From NCBI RefSeq assembly GCF_001729765.1, contig NZ_CP017181.1, forward strand, positions 4,712,001 through 4,776,000: a DNA stretch of 64,000 nt, in the 5' to 3' direction. The notes beneath the pieces are model-generated. The model was not told where the DNA came from and made no database searches. It saw only the letters and a program-made list of their open reading frames with translations. The translations under genes were made by a program, and so were the position numbers. This document shows positions 10,663-25,143 of the stretch, in pieces; within the stretch, counting starts at the first letter, position 1, and each line of letters starts with the position of its first letter. Source of the DNA: Enterobacter kobei. GTDB taxonomy: Bacteria; Pseudomonadota; Gammaproteobacteria; Enterobacterales; Enterobacteriaceae.

Positions 10663-11325
10663 ATGGAACTGTACCTGGACACCGCCAACGTGGCGGAAGT
10701 TGAGCGTCTGGCGCGGGTATTCCCGATCGCGGGTGTGACCACTAACCCGAGCATTATTGCCGCCAGCCGAGAGTCCATCTGGAGCGTGCTGCCGCGCCTG
10801 CAAAAAGCCATCGCTCCCCGGGGCACTCTGTTTGCCCAGACCATGAGCCGTGACGCCGGGGGAATGGTGGCAGAAGCCAAACGTCTCAGTAATGCCCTGC
10901 CGGATATCGTGGTGAAAATTCCGGTAACGGCAGAAGGACTTGTAGCGATTAAGGCATTGAAAAACGAGGGGATCACTACACTCGGGACGGCCGTATACAG
11001 CGCCGCACAGGGTCTGCTGGCTGCGCTGGCGGGCGCGTCGTATGTCGCACCGTATGTGAACCGCGTCGATGCCCAGGGCGGTGATGGTATCCGCATGGTC
11101 CAGGAGCTGCAGTCTCTTCTGGAAATGCATGCCCCTGAGAGCAAGGTGCTGGCCGCCAGCTTCAAAACGCCACGTCAGGCGCTGGACTGCCTGCTGGCCG
11201 GATGCGACGCAATCACGCTTCCTTTAGATGTAGCGCAACAAATGCTCGGCACGCCGGCGGTAGAGTCAGCCATAGAGAAGTTCGAGCAGGACTGGAAAAA
11301 CGCGTTTGGTAACCTCAACCTCTAA
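10663..11325 (+). CDS. fsaB: Fructose-6-phosphate aldolase (TalC type)
   Basis: Class I aldolase of the transaldolase family that splits fructose 6-phosphate into dihydroxyacetone and glyceraldehyde 3-phosphate, or runs in reverse. The 220 residues match both E. coli paralogues FsaA and FsaB. Position beside gldA, as in E. coli, favours FsaB. The Schiff-base lysine is Lys85 in [10 protein letters not shown] (counted). N-terminal LYLDTAN and GVTTNPSII carry the conserved Asp and Thr-Asn of the transaldolase barrel. An AAGGA ribosome site precedes the ATG. gldA begins 12 bp downstream, so the two form an operon handling dihydroxyacetone. Confidence 0.94.
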   Translation: MELYLDTANVAEVERLARVFPIAGVTTNPSIIAASRESIWSVLPRLQKAIAPRGTLFAQTMSRDAGGMVAEAKRLSNALPDIVVKIPVTAEGLVAIKALKNEGITTLGTAVYSAAQGLLAALAGASYVAPYVNRVDAQGGDGIRMVQELQSLLEMHAPESKVLAASFKTPRQALDCLLAGCDAITLPLDVAQQMLGTPAVESAIEKFEQDWKNAFGNLNL

Positions 11326-11337
11326 GGGAGAAATGTT

Positions 11338-12441
11338 ATGGACCGTATCATTCAATCGCCCGGAAAATATATCCAGGGCGCTGATGTGCTTACCCGTCTC
11401 GGCGACTACCTGAAACCGCTGGCAACGCGTTGGCTGGTTGTCGGCGATAAATTTGTGCTGGGTTTTGCTGAAGAAACCTTGCGCCAGAGCTTTAAAAACG
11501 CAGAGCTGCATGCAGAAATCGCACCGTTTGGTGGCGAATGTTCACAAAATGAAATCGATCGTCTGAAAAAACTGGCCGATAGCGCCGACTGTCTGGCCGT
11601 GCTGGGTATCGGCGGCGGGAAGACGCTGGACACCGCCAAAGCGCTGGCACACTTTATGGACGTGCCGGTTGCGATTGCCCCGACCATTGCCTCCACCGAT
11701 GCACCGTGCAGCGCACTTTCCGTAATCTATACCGACAGCGGCGAGTTCGATCGCTACCTGATGCTGCCACACAACCCGAACATGGTGATTGTGGATACCA
11801 AAGTCGTCGCGGGTGCGCCGGCTCGTCTGCTTGCCGCGGGTATTGGCGATGCGCTGGCGACCTGGTTTGAAGCGCGCGCCTGCTCGCGTAGCGGTGCCAC
11901 GACGATGGCGGGCGGTAAATGCACGCAGGCGGCACTCGCGCTGGCGGAGCTGTGCTACAACACGCTGCTTGAAGAGGGTGAGAAAGCCATGCTGGCGGCG
12001 GAACAGCATGTCGTAACGCCTGCGCTGGAACGCATTATTGAAGCCAACACCTATCTCAGCGGCGTAGGTTTTGAAAGCGGTGGACTGGCTGCGGCACATG
12101 CGATTCACAACGGTATGACGGCGGTGCCGGATGCGCATCACTTCTATCACGGTGAAAAAGTAGCGTTTGGTACGCTGACGCAGCTGGTGCTCGAAAATGC
12201 GCCGGTAGAAGAAATAGAGACCGTCGCGGCGCTTTGCCACAGCGTGGGACTGCCGATCACGCTGGCGCAGCTGAATATTAAAGAGGCTATTCCGGCCAAA
12301 ATGCGTCTGATCGCAGAAGCGTCCTGCGCAGAAGGGGAAACTATTCACAACATGCCGGGCGGAGTAACGCCAGATCAGGTGTATGCGGCGCTGCTGGTGG
12401 CTGACCTGTATGGACAGCGGTTCCTGCAGGAGTGGGAATAA
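11338..12441 (+). CDS. gldA: Glycerol dehydrogenase
   Basis: NAD+-dependent, zinc-containing enzyme interconverting glycerol and dihydroxyacetone. It also reduces related ketones such as methylglyoxal. The 367 residues equal the E. coli length. Visible are the NAD-binding [13 protein letters not shown] near residue 92 and the Asp and two His of the iron/zinc alcohol dehydrogenase fold ([22 protein letters not shown] and [11 protein letters not shown]). The start follows a GGGAGAAATGTT ribosome site. Together with fsaB it links glycerol, dihydroxyacetone and fructose 6-phosphate. Confidence 0.96.
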   Translation: MDRIIQSPGKYIQGADVLTRLGDYLKPLATRWLVVGDKFVLGFAEETLRQSFKNAELHAEIAPFGGECSQNEIDRLKKLADSADCLAVLGIGGGKTLDTAKALAHFMDVPVAIAPTIASTDAPCSALSVIYTDSGEFDRYLMLPHNPNMVIVDTKVVAGAPARLLAAGIGDALATWFEARACSRSGATTMAGGKCTQAALALAELCYNTLLEEGEKAMLAAEQHVVTPALERIIEANTYLSGVGFESGGLAAAHAIHNGMTAVPDAHHFYHGEKVAFGTLTQLVLENAPVEEIETVAALCHSVGLPITLAQLNIKEAIPAKMRLIAEASCAEGETIHNMPGGVTPDQVYAALLVADLYGQRFLQEWE

Positions 12442-12449
12442 TAAAAAAA

Positions 12450-12526
12450 GCCGGGTGGCGCTACGCTTACCCGGCCTACGAATGACATGCTTTTGCAAGC
12501 CGGGTAAGGCGTAGCCGCCACCCGGC
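12450..12526. repeat. Paired inverted REP elements (BIME-like)
   Basis: Two copies of the GCCGGGT...ACCCGGC palindrome in opposite orientation: 12450-12476 (GCCGGGTGGCGCTACGCTTA then CCCGGC) and 12499-12526. They are separated by a 22-bp spacer and lie in the convergent gap between gldA and katG. This is the classic bacterial interspersed mosaic element layout and probably ends both transcripts. Confidence 0.85.
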
Positions 12527-12533
12527 ATACTGG

Positions 12534-14818
<2,285 letters not shown>

Positions 14819-14825
14819 TGTTTGA

Positions 14826-14857
14826 TTAAAAAGCCCTCATTTTATAAGGGCTTTCTA
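14826..14857 (-). terminator. metF terminator
   Basis: Read on the minus strand, AAAGCCCT and AGGGCTTT pair across an AT-rich loop and are followed by a run of T (complement of 14826-14830). It lies just after the metF stop and before the katG control region. Confidence 0.75.
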
Positions 14858-14862
14858 TTTTT

Positions 14863-15753
<891 letters not shown>

Positions 15754-15792
15754 TTACCTCTATCTGTCGCGTGTCATTGTTTGTTGTATTGT

Positions 15793-15824
15793 GAACTTCT
15801 ATACGTTTAGACGTCCAGATGTAA
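15793..15824. promoter_or_regulatory. MetJ boxes upstream of metF
   Basis: Contiguous 8-bp units resembling AGACGTCT: GAACTTCT, ATACGTTT, AGACGTCC, AGATGTAA. The third differs from consensus at one position. MetJ dimers bind such arrays cooperatively. The array lies 43-74 bp before the metF start. Confidence 0.8.
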
Positions 15825-15930
15825 AAATGACGGAAAAGCGGAGGGACGTCAACATAAATAATCAACAATAACGGTGAGGTTTGCTCAGGGAAGATGAAGG
15901 AAATTCATGATGGGGTGAGCGCGGTCCGAT

Positions 15931-15964
15931 GCCCTCACCCCGGCCCTCTCCCACAGGGAGAGGG
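15931..15964 (-). repeat. CCCTCTCCC-type palindromic repeat, copy 3 (inverted)
   Basis: GCCCTCACCCCGG tail followed by CCCTCTCCC-ACA-GGGAGAGGG. It is the reverse orientation of copy 1 and lies just after the metL stop. Confidence 0.85.
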
Positions 15965-15975
15965 AAATGTAGACG

Positions 15976-18408
15976 TTACAGCAGCTTAGCCAGACGGTTG
16001 ATGTCGGACTGGATCGCTCCGGCGGTGACATCGCGCCCCGCGCCCGGGCCACGGATCACCAGCGGGTTATCGCGGTACCAGCGGCTTTCGATCGCGAAGA
16101 CATTATCGCACGGCAGCAGCGCCGCCAGCGGATGGTCAGGTCGCACCGCCTCGACGCCGACACGGGCTTTACCGTTGGCCTCAAAACGCGCCACATAGCG
16201 CAGCACCAGTCCCATCTCGTTCGCCGCTTCCAGACGCTGCACCATCTGCTCGTTAAGCTCTTCACCATTTTCAAAGAAATGGTCCACAGACCCTTCTTCA
16301 CAGCCAGCAGGCACCAGGGACTCGACGCGGACGGCATCCGGTTCGATGTCGTAACCCGCTTCGCGCGCCAGAATCACCAGCTTACGCATCACGTCTTTAC
16401 CGGAGAGGTCAACACGCGGGTCAGGCTCGGTTAAGCCCTGCTGCCACGCCTGATCCACCAGGTCGGTAAACGGTACGGTGCCGTCAAACTGCAGGAACAG
16501 CCAGGAGAGCGTGCCGGAGAAGATCCCGCTCAGCGCCAGAATGCTGTCGCCGCTTTCAATCAGGTCACGCACGGTGTGGTTAACCGGCAGGCCCGCCCCA
16601 ACGGTGGCGTTATACAGCCAGTGGCGGCCTGTTTTTTCAAACGCGTCGTGGATCTGACGGTATTTATCCGTGCTGCTCGCCCCCGCCAGCTTGTTGGCAC
16701 TGATAACGTGGAAACCGTGGCTGGCGAAATCCAGATACTGATCGGCAAGCTGTTCGCTGGCGGTGACGTCCAGCACCACCAGATCGTCATACGGGTGCGC
16801 GCGCATCCACAGGAACAGCGACTCTTCATCCTGCTCGACGGCCTCATCGTTAAAGAAGGCCAGCGCCCGGCTGGCGTCCAGCCCTTCGTAATTCAGCAGG
16901 CTGCGGCGGCTGTCCACCACGCCTGCGAGAATGAATTCAAACCCGGTACGTGCCGAAAGCGTCACCTGCTCACGGGCGAACAGCTCCAGCCAGCGGGAAC
17001 CGATGTTGCCTTTACCAAACAGCACCAGGCCGATGCGTTTTTCCGCGCGGAACAGGGAGGTGTGCAGACCCTGAATCAGGCTTTCGGTTGGCCCTTTACG
17101 CAGCACGGCGACCAGGCTGATGCCCTCTTCTGACTGCCAGGTAAATTCAACCGGCTGGCCTTTCAGCTGCTGCCAGAAGCGGTGGCAATGCAGCGGGTTA
17201 CGGGTGACGCCCGCCCCCACCATCGCCACCAGCGCCAGCCCCTGACGCAGGCGAAGCTCGCCCGGCAGGCCCGCTTCATCCAGAATCTTCAGGGCGCTGT
17301 CCGCCACTTCAGCGGTATAGCAGAACTGCAGCAGCTGGCGGTCGTTATGCACGCCAACGGCCAGCGGACGCACCTGGGCACGCTTTAACACCAGGTCGAT
17401 ATCTTTATGCGCCAGCTTGAAATCCTGGCCCGCGGGCACCTGGAACTCAATCAGACAGATGTCGTCGTGGCTGGTGACAATACGCGCCCCGGTACCGGAC
17501 GCCAGCACGCGCTCGATACGCGTAGAGCCTTGATCCGGGGTATAGCTGCAACGCAGCTGGAGGTCTATATCGCTGCCGGACACCGGCTGCAGCGTGCGCG
17601 CGTGCAGTACCGGCGCGGCCAGACGCGCCAGCTCGCTGGCTTCGTCGAGACGCAGCAGCGGCAGCAAACAGGCATCTTTCACTTTACGCGGGTCCGCGCT
17701 GTAAACGCCGGCCACGTCGCTCCAGATGGTCACGCGGGATACGCCCGCCAGCGCACCGATTTGCGTTGCTGAATAGTCAGAACCGTTACGGCCCAGCAGC
17801 ACGGTTTCGCCCGCGTTGCTGCGGCTGATAAAGCCGGTGACAACAATACGTTTGCCGGGATGCTGCACCAGGAGCTGTTGCAGCAGCGGATAGGATAACC
17901 CTTCATCCACCTGCGGCTGTGCGGCGCGTTCGGCGCGGAGGAAATCACGGGCGTCGAGCCAGGCGGCATCCACACCCAGATGTTGCAGCACGGCAGCCAT
18001 CAGACGTGCAGACCACACTTCACCGTGGCCCACCACTTCGGCATACACCGCGTCGGTGATCCCGCTGTCCAGCAGGGCCGCCAGACGTTCAAGATCGTGC
18101 GTAAAAGCGCTGATCAGCCCGTCGGCAACGTCCGCTGGCAGCAGGCCAGCAATCAGTTCGCTCTGATAGCGGCGTAAGGACTGTTGCACCTGATGCGCAG
18201 AAAGGCGATCGGTCTGGCTCAGTTTCAGCCAGCTAATCAACTGGTTGGTGGTGCTGCCCGCCGCGGAGACAACCATCATGTCACCCGGCTGTGAATACTC
18301 CGTCATGATCCCTGCAACGCGCAGATAACATTTCACATCAGCAAGACTACTACCACCAAACTTGTGCAGCTGACGACCCTTCGCCCCTGCCTGCGCTATC
18401 ACACTCAT
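15976..18408 (-). CDS. metL: Bifunctional aspartokinase II / homoserine dehydrogenase II
   Basis: First and third steps of the aspartate pathway towards methionine. The 810 residues equal the E. coli length. The N-terminal kinase has KFGGSSLAD at residues 16-24 and the nucleotide-site region LLGRNGSDYSAT near 228. A central linker with ACT-like sequence follows. The C-terminal dehydrogenase begins near residue 460 with the Rossmann motif VLFGKGNIGSRW, and ANKLAGA plus YNATVGAGLPV are its substrate segments. metB ends only 2 bp before the metL start, so the two form one operon under the MetJ boxes upstream of metB. Confidence 0.97.
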   Translation of the reverse strand: MSVIAQAGAKGRQLHKFGGSSLADVKCYLRVAGIMTEYSQPGDMMVVSAAGSTTNQLISWLKLSQTDRLSAHQVQQSLRRYQSELIAGLLPADVADGLISAFTHDLERLAALLDSGITDAVYAEVVGHGEVWSARLMAAVLQHLGVDAAWLDARDFLRAERAAQPQVDEGLSYPLLQQLLVQHPGKRIVVTGFISRSNAGETVLLGRNGSDYSATQIGALAGVSRVTIWSDVAGVYSADPRKVKDACLLPLLRLDEASELARLAAPVLHARTLQPVSGSDIDLQLRCSYTPDQGSTRIERVLASGTGARIVTSHDDICLIEFQVPAGQDFKLAHKDIDLVLKRAQVRPLAVGVHNDRQLLQFCYTAEVADSALKILDEAGLPGELRLRQGLALVAMVGAGVTRNPLHCHRFWQQLKGQPVEFTWQSEEGISLVAVLRKGPTESLIQGLHTSLFRAEKRIGLVLFGKGNIGSRWLELFAREQVTLSARTGFEFILAGVVDSRRSLLNYEGLDASRALAFFNDEAVEQDEESLFLWMRAHPYDDLVVLDVTASEQLADQYLDFASHGFHVISANKLAGASSTDKYRQIHDAFEKTGRHWLYNATVGAGLPVNHTVRDLIESGDSILALSGIFSGTLSWLFLQFDGTVPFTDLVDQAWQQGLTEPDPRVDLSGKDVMRKLVILAREAGYDIEPDAVRVESLVPAGCEEGSVDHFFENGEELNEQMVQRLEAANEMGLVLRYVARFEANGKARVGVEAVRPDHPLAALLPCDNVFAIESRWYRDNPLVIRGPGAGRDVTAGAIQSDINRLAKLL

Positions 18409-18410
18409 GA

Positions 18411-19571
18411 TTACCCCTTGGCTGCGACCCGGAAGCCATTTTCCAGATCGGCAATTAAATCTTCAGAATCTTCAATACCGGTCGAGATACGCAGCAGCGT
18501 CTCGGAAATCCCGGCGGCGGCACGTGCTTCCGGTGCCATACCGGCGTGCGTCATGGTTGCGGCGTGGGAGATCAAGCTTTCAACCCCACCTAATGATTCC
18601 GCCAGCGTAAACAATGACAGCCCGCTCAGGAAGCGACGCAGCGTTTGCTCGTCGCCGTCCAGTTCAAAACTTAACATCGCGCCAAACCCTTTCTGCTGGC
18701 GCGCGGCAATCTCGTGCCCCTGGTTTTTCGGCAGCGACGGGTGATAAAGCTTCTTCACCAGCGGCTGGGTTTTCAGGAAATCGACAATGGCCTGGGCATT
18801 GCGCTGCGCCACTTCCATACGCGGAGAAAGCGTACGGATGCCGCGCAACAGCAGGTAGCTGTCGAACGCCCCGGCGGTGACGCCAATGTTATTGGCCCAC
18901 CATGCCAGTTCCGTGACAACGTCGGGATCTTTTGCAATCACCACGCCCGCTACCACGTCAGAGTGGCCGTTCAGATATTTAGTGCATGAATGCAATACCA
19001 GATCAGCACCCAGTGCGAGTGGGTTCTGAAGGGCCGGACTGAGGAACGTATTATCCACTACACTTATCGCTCCCGCATCCCTTGCGAGCTGACAAATTTT
19101 CGCAATATCGACAACGCGCAACAATGGGTTGCTTGGACTTTCCACCAGAACGAGCTTTGGTTTCTCTGTCAGCGCCTGTTTCAGCGCCTGTTCGTCGTTT
19201 TGATCGACAAACAGCACGCGATAGCAGCCGCGTTTTGCGAGGCTGTCAAACAGGCGATAGCTGCCGCCATAGCAGTCGTGCGGGGCGACCAGCAGGTCTC
19301 CCGGCTTCAGGAACACGGTCGTCACCAGGTGAATCGCAGACATCCCGGTGTTGGTCAATACGGCCCCTGCGCCCCCTTCCAGCTCGGCCAGCGCACGCTG
19401 GGTCACATCACGCGTAGGGTTGCCACGACGCGAGTAGTCGTGCGCGCGGGGTTCATTAAATCCGGTGAAATTGTAGGTACTGGAAAGATGAATCGGCGGG
19501 ACAACGCAGCCGTACTGCTCGTCATCATTTAATCCGCTACGCACTGCAATAGTGGCCTGTTTACGCGTCAT
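18411..19571 (-). CDS. metB: Cystathionine gamma-synthase
   Basis: PLP enzyme joining O-succinylhomoserine and cysteine to make cystathionine, committing homoserine to methionine. The 386 residues equal the E. coli length. The PLP-binding lysine is Lys198 in HSCTKYLNGHSDV (counted). YSRRGNPTRD near residue 46 and the DNTFLSP segment near 173 contact the cofactor. It is the first gene of the metBL operon and is divergent from metJ, with five or more MetJ boxes in the 275-bp gap. Confidence 0.97.
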   Translation of the reverse strand: MTRKQATIAVRSGLNDDEQYGCVVPPIHLSSTYNFTGFNEPRAHDYSRRGNPTRDVTQRALAELEGGAGAVLTNTGMSAIHLVTTVFLKPGDLLVAPHDCYGGSYRLFDSLAKRGCYRVLFVDQNDEQALKQALTEKPKLVLVESPSNPLLRVVDIAKICQLARDAGAISVVDNTFLSPALQNPLALGADLVLHSCTKYLNGHSDVVAGVVIAKDPDVVTELAWWANNIGVTAGAFDSYLLLRGIRTLSPRMEVAQRNAQAIVDFLKTQPLVKKLYHPSLPKNQGHEIAARQQKGFGAMLSFELDGDEQTLRRFLSGLSLFTLAESLGGVESLISHAATMTHAGMAPEARAAAGISETLLRISTGIEDSEDLIADLENGFRVAAKG

Positions 19572-19632
19572 GGTGAGGGCTTCCTGGCGAATGAGGTGAA
19601 AAGTCAGGCACCAGAGTAAACATTCAAATTAT

Positions 19633-19680
19633 GGACGTCAATACATCTGGACATCTAAACTTCTTTGCGTATAGATTGAG
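19633..19680. promoter_or_regulatory. MetJ box array between metB and metJ
   Basis: Six contiguous 8-bp units in register: GGACGTCA, ATACATCT, GGACATCT, AAACTTCT, TTGCGTAT, AGATTGAG. The first four are closest to AGACGTCT. The divergent genes metB and metJ flank it, so MetJ represses both the biosynthetic operon and itself. Confidence 0.85.
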
Positions 19681-19846
19681 CAATGCGCAAATAGCCGTTA
19701 AAATTATATGCTTTAGTGCACGCTGCAGCGGCAATATCCGTGCCACGGTATCGTCTCTACGGTAAACTACGCAAGATTACGGTTCAAAACGGGCAGTGAC
19801 CGGTTTGCACCTTTAGATTAATGACTGAGAGGATTAAAGGTATCTC

Positions 19847-20164
19847 ATGGCTGAATGGAGCGGCGAATATATCAGCCCATACGCTGAGCACGGTAAGAAG
19901 AGTGAGCAAGTAAAGAAAATTACGGTTTCCATTCCTCTGAAGGTGTTAAAGATCCTCACCGATGAACGTACGCGTCGTCAGGTGAACAACCTGCGTCACG
20001 CGACCAATAGCGAACTGCTGTGCGAAGCGTTCCTGCATGCGTTTACCGGTCAACCGTTGCCGAACGATGACGATCTGCGCAAAGAGCGTAGCGACGAAAT
20101 CCCGGAAGAGGCGAAGGTGATCATGCGTGAACTGGGTATTGACCCGGATACGTGGGAATACTGA
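19847..20164 (+). CDS. metJ: Methionine repressor MetJ
   Basis: Ribbon-helix-helix repressor that binds met boxes with S-adenosylmethionine as corepressor. The 105-residue product equals the E. coli length and appears nearly identical. The beta-strand that enters the DNA major groove is visible as [15 protein letters not shown] (residues 22-36). A GAGAGGATTAAAGG region supplies the ribosome site. Its targets in this window are metB-metL, metF and its own promoter. The transcript ends at a strong terminator shared with rpmE. Confidence 0.97.
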   Translation: MAEWSGEYISPYAEHGKKSEQVKKITVSIPLKVLKILTDERTRRQVNNLRHATNSELLCEAFLHAFTGQPLPNDDDLRKERSDEIPEEAKVIMRELGIDPDTWEY

Positions 20165-20175
20165 GAAGCGGATAC

Positions 20176-20204
20176 AAAAAAGGCACCTTGCGGTGCCTTT
20201 TTTT
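20176..20204. terminator. Bidirectional terminator between metJ and rpmE
   Basis: AAAGGCACC-TTGC-GGTGCCTTT with A6 on the left and T7 on the right. It serves the convergent metJ and rpmE. Confidence 0.9.
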
Positions 20205-20212
20205 CGGGAAAC

Positions 20213-20425
20213 TTATTTAGCGCCCGGGATGCTGAAACGCTTGTTGAAGCGGTCAACACGGCCACCGGTTGCAACATCACGCTGCTTACCAGTGTAGAAC
20301 GGGTGGCATTTGCCGCACACGTCCAGGTTCAGATCGTGACCCACGGTGGAGCGGATCTGGATAGAGTTACCGCAAGAACAGTTTGCAGTAATCATTTCGT
20401 ATTTCGGGTGAATATCTTTTTTCAT
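20213..20425 (-). CDS. rpmE: 50S ribosomal protein L31 (zinc-binding form)
   Basis: Ribosomal large-subunit protein at the subunit interface. The 70 residues match E. coli L31. The four zinc ligands Cys16, Cys18, Cys37 and Cys40 are present, marking it as the C+ form rather than the zinc-free paralogue YkgM. The start follows a GGTTCTCCC complement (AGGTT/GGGAGAACC) leader. In zinc starvation this form is normally replaced by the C- paralogue under Zur control; that paralogue is not in the window. Confidence 0.97.
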   Translation of the reverse strand: MKKDIHPKYEMITANCSCGNSIQIRSTVGHDLNLDVCGKCHPFYTGKQRDVATGGRVDRFNKRFSIPGAK

Positions 20426-20496
20426 GGGAGAACCTCAGTTAAGGCCGCGTCGCTCTTCCAGCCCTAACGCCAGACACCACGCGATGTTGAATGTAA

Positions 20497-22821
<2,325 letters not shown>

Positions 22822-22940
22822 AGACGGATCGAAAAATTTAACGCTCCTCACACTTTTTATGAAAATTCTGTAACCGATTCCATTAACTATCTGTAAAAAT
22901 GGTGATGTCAGAAGTTCGGTGTTCAGGCGAGGAGAAGACG

Positions 22941-23966
22941 TTGAAGTCCAGGAAAGAGGTTGCCACGGCGACCATGAAAGACGTTGCCGAGAAAGCACAA
23001 GTCTCAACGGCAACCGTGTCCCGCGCATTAATGAACCCGGATAAAGTCTCCCAGGCGACCCGCAACCGGGTAGAGCAGGCTGCGCTTGAAGTGGGTTATT
23101 TCCCACAGGCGATGGGGCGCAACGTCAAACGCAATGAATCACGCACAATCCTTGTGATTGTGCCGGACATCTGCGATCCCTTCTTCAGTGAGATTATCCG
23201 CGGTATCGAAGTGACGGCGGCGGAACAAGGCTACCTCGTTCTGATTGGCGACTGCGCCCATCAGAACCAGCAGGAAAAAACCTTTATCGACCTCATTATT
23301 ACCAAGCAGATCGACGGCATGCTGCTGCTTGGCTCGCGCCTGCCGTTTGACGCCAGCATCGAAGAACAACGCAATTTACCGCCGATGGTCATGGCCAATG
23401 AGTTTGCCCCTGAACTGGAGCTACCGACGGTCCATATCGATAACCTCACCGCCGCATTCAACGCGGTGAACTATCTTCAGGAGCTGGGGCATAAGCGCAT
23501 TGGCTGTATTGCCGGGCCAGAAGAAATGCCGCTGTGCCACTACCGCCTGCAGGGCTACGTTCAGGCACTGCGCCGTACTGGCGTTATCGTCGATCCGCAC
23601 TACATTGCCCGCGGTGATTTTACCTTCGCAGCCGGTGGCCAGGCGCTGGAGAAGCTTCTGGACCTGCCTGAACCGCCAACCGCCGTATTTTGTCACAGCG
23701 ACGTGATGGCGCTGGGCGCGTTATCGTACGCCAAACGCCGCGGCCTGCGCATACCGAAAGATTTATCCATCATCGGATTCGATAATATTTCGCTTTCAGA
23801 ATTTTGCGATCCGCCGCTCTCAACGGTCGCGCAACCGCGCTATCAAATCGGTCGCGAAGCGATGCTGCTTCTGCTGGATCAGCTTCACGGTCAAACAGTT
23901 AGCAGCGGCTCGCGGTTGCTGGACTGCGAACTGATAGTCCGGGGCTCTACCCAGGCATTGACTTAA
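22941..23966 (+). CDS. cytR: LacI-family nucleoside catabolism repressor CytR
   Basis: Repressor of nucleoside uptake and catabolism genes, induced by cytidine and acting with CRP. Using the TTG start at 22941 the product is 341 residues, the E. coli length; AGGAGA sits five bases upstream. The LacI helix-turn-helix is TMKDVAEKAQVSTATVSRAL (about residues 10-29), with hinge and core beginning ESRTILVIVPDICDPFF. The domain order and sequence follow E. coli CytR closely. A TTG start for a regulator fits low expression. It precedes ftsN with a 93-bp gap containing a GC-rich hairpin near 24003-24032. Confidence 0.95.
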   Translation: MKSRKEVATATMKDVAEKAQVSTATVSRALMNPDKVSQATRNRVEQAALEVGYFPQAMGRNVKRNESRTILVIVPDICDPFFSEIIRGIEVTAAEQGYLVLIGDCAHQNQQEKTFIDLIITKQIDGMLLLGSRLPFDASIEEQRNLPPMVMANEFAPELELPTVHIDNLTAAFNAVNYLQELGHKRIGCIAGPEEMPLCHYRLQGYVQALRRTGVIVDPHYIARGDFTFAAGGQALEKLLDLPEPPTAVFCHSDVMALGALSYAKRRGLRIPKDLSIIGFDNISLSEFCDPPLSTVAQPRYQIGREAMLLLLDQLHGQTVSSGSRLLDCELIVRGSTQALT

Positions 23967-24059
23967 CGTAAACGTCTTTAGGACACCCTTATCTGGTCAA
24001 AGCCCCGCCGCTTAAGTAACATGGCGGGCTGACGAACGAATAAATACAGCGAAACGATA

Positions 24060-25049
24060 GTGGCACAACGAGATTATGTACGTCGCGGCCAGCCGGCACC
24101 TTCGCGACGCAAAAAGAGTAGCTCAAGGAAAAAGCAACGTAGCCTGCCTGCTGTCTCGCCAGCAATGGTCGCTATTGCTGCGGCTGTTGTCGTCGCCTTT
24201 ATTGGTGGTCTGTACTTCATCACGCACCATAAAAAGGAAGAGTCCGAGGCGCTTCAGGCCAGTAAAGTGGCCGGTAATGGCCTTCCTCCGAAACCTGAAG
24301 AGCGCTGGCGCTATATCAAAGAGCTGGAAAGCCGCCAGCCTGGCGTGCGTGCGCCTACCGAGCCCTCTGCCGGTGGTGAAGTGAAGAATGCCGATCAACT
24401 GACGGACGAGCAGCGCCAGTTGCTGGCACAAATGCAGGCCGATATGCGCCAGCAGCCGACGCAGTTGAACGAAGTGCCATGGAATGAACAAACGCCAGCG
24501 CAGCGTCAGCAAACGTTGCAGTTGCAGCGTCAGCGCCAGGCTCAAATTCAGCAGCAACAGCAGCAGCAGTGGACGCAAACTCAGCCGGTACAGCAGCCGA
24601 AGGCACAGCCTTACCAGCAACCGCAGCAGCAGACGCGTACGGTACAATCTCAGCCTGTTCAGCAGCAGCCAAAAGCACAGCCGCAAAAACAGGCGGCTCA
24701 GCCGTATCAGGATCTGCTCCAGACGCCAGCGCATACCACTGCACAGCAGCCGAAAACGCAGCAGGCTGCGCCGGTCACCAAAGAGACCGAAGCGCCGAAG
24801 CAGACGGCTGAGAAAAAAGACGAACGCCGCTGGATGGTACAGTGCGGTTCGTTTAAAGGTGCGGAGCAGGCCGAAACCGTGCGTGCTCAGCTGGCATTTG
24901 AAGGGTTTGATTCACGCATTACCACCAATAACGGCTGGAACCGCGTGGTGATTGGCCCGGTCAAAGGCAAAGAAAACGCCGATGGCACCCTTTCTCGTTT
25001 GAAAGTGGCCGGCCACACAAACTGCATTCGACTCGCCTCTGGGGGTTGA
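24060..25049 (+). CDS. ftsN: Cell division protein FtsN
   Basis: Bitopic inner-membrane protein that triggers septal peptidoglycan synthesis at the divisome. The start is GTG at 24060 (reading MAQRDYVRRGQPAPSRRKKS). A basic cytoplasmic tail of ~33 residues precedes one transmembrane helix (about 34-56, AMVAIAAAVVVAFIGGLYF). The periplasmic part has the essential segment with EERWRYIKELESR near 80-92. A long low-complexity Gln-rich linker covers about 115-245. The C-terminal SPOR domain (about 250-329, RRWMVQCGSFKGAEQAE onward) binds denuded glycan. Length is 329 against 319 in E. coli; the difference is in the Gln-rich linker. Confidence 0.96.
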   Translation: MAQRDYVRRGQPAPSRRKKSSSRKKQRSLPAVSPAMVAIAAAVVVAFIGGLYFITHHKKEESEALQASKVAGNGLPPKPEERWRYIKELESRQPGVRAPTEPSAGGEVKNADQLTDEQRQLLAQMQADMRQQPTQLNEVPWNEQTPAQRQQTLQLQRQRQAQIQQQQQQQWTQTQPVQQPKAQPYQQPQQQTRTVQSQPVQQQPKAQPQKQAAQPYQDLLQTPAHTTAQQPKTQQAAPVTKETEAPKQTAEKKDERRWMVQCGSFKGAEQAETVRAQLAFEGFDSRITTNNGWNRVVIGPVKGKENADGTLSRLKVAGHTNCIRLASGG

Positions 25050-25072
25050 AACCCCCAAAATCTCCCCCATCT
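25045..25072 (+). promoter_or_regulatory. Sigma32 (heat-shock) promoter of hslVU
   Basis: A -35 element GTTGAA (25045-25050; consensus CTTGAA) and a -10 element CCCCATCT (25065-25072; consensus CCCCATNT) are separated by 14 bp, the sigma32 spacing. The -35 overlaps the ftsN stop codon. Confidence 0.8.
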
Positions 25073-25084
25073 ATCATTTAATTC

Positions 25085-25108
25085 AGCCCTGAGCACAGGC
25101 TCAGGGCT
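25085..25108 (+). other. Stem-loop in the hslVU 5' leader
   Basis: AGCCCTGAGC-ACAG-GCTCAGGGCT forms a perfect 10-bp stem downstream of the sigma32 -10 box and 35 bp before the hslV start. It would therefore be in the hslVU mRNA leader. It may stabilise that message or act as a weak ftsN terminator (followed by TCTGTTT). Confidence 0.6.
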
Positions 25109-25143
25109 TCTGTTTCCCGAATTTGTAACCAGGGGGTCTGCTC

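Noticed and set aside
12450..12526. Possible CRISPR-like or tRNA structure between gldA and katG
   Set aside because: Only two inverted palindromic units with no regular spacers; it matches REP/BIME sequence.
11542..12528. A 328-codon minus-strand frame opposite gldA
   Set aside because: Mirror of gldA and the BIME, rich in Arg, His and Gln, with no supporting signals.
24123..24744. Leu/Arg-rich minus-strand frame opposite ftsN
   Set aside because: The Leu and Arg runs are the reverse complement of the CAG/CAA glutamine repeats.
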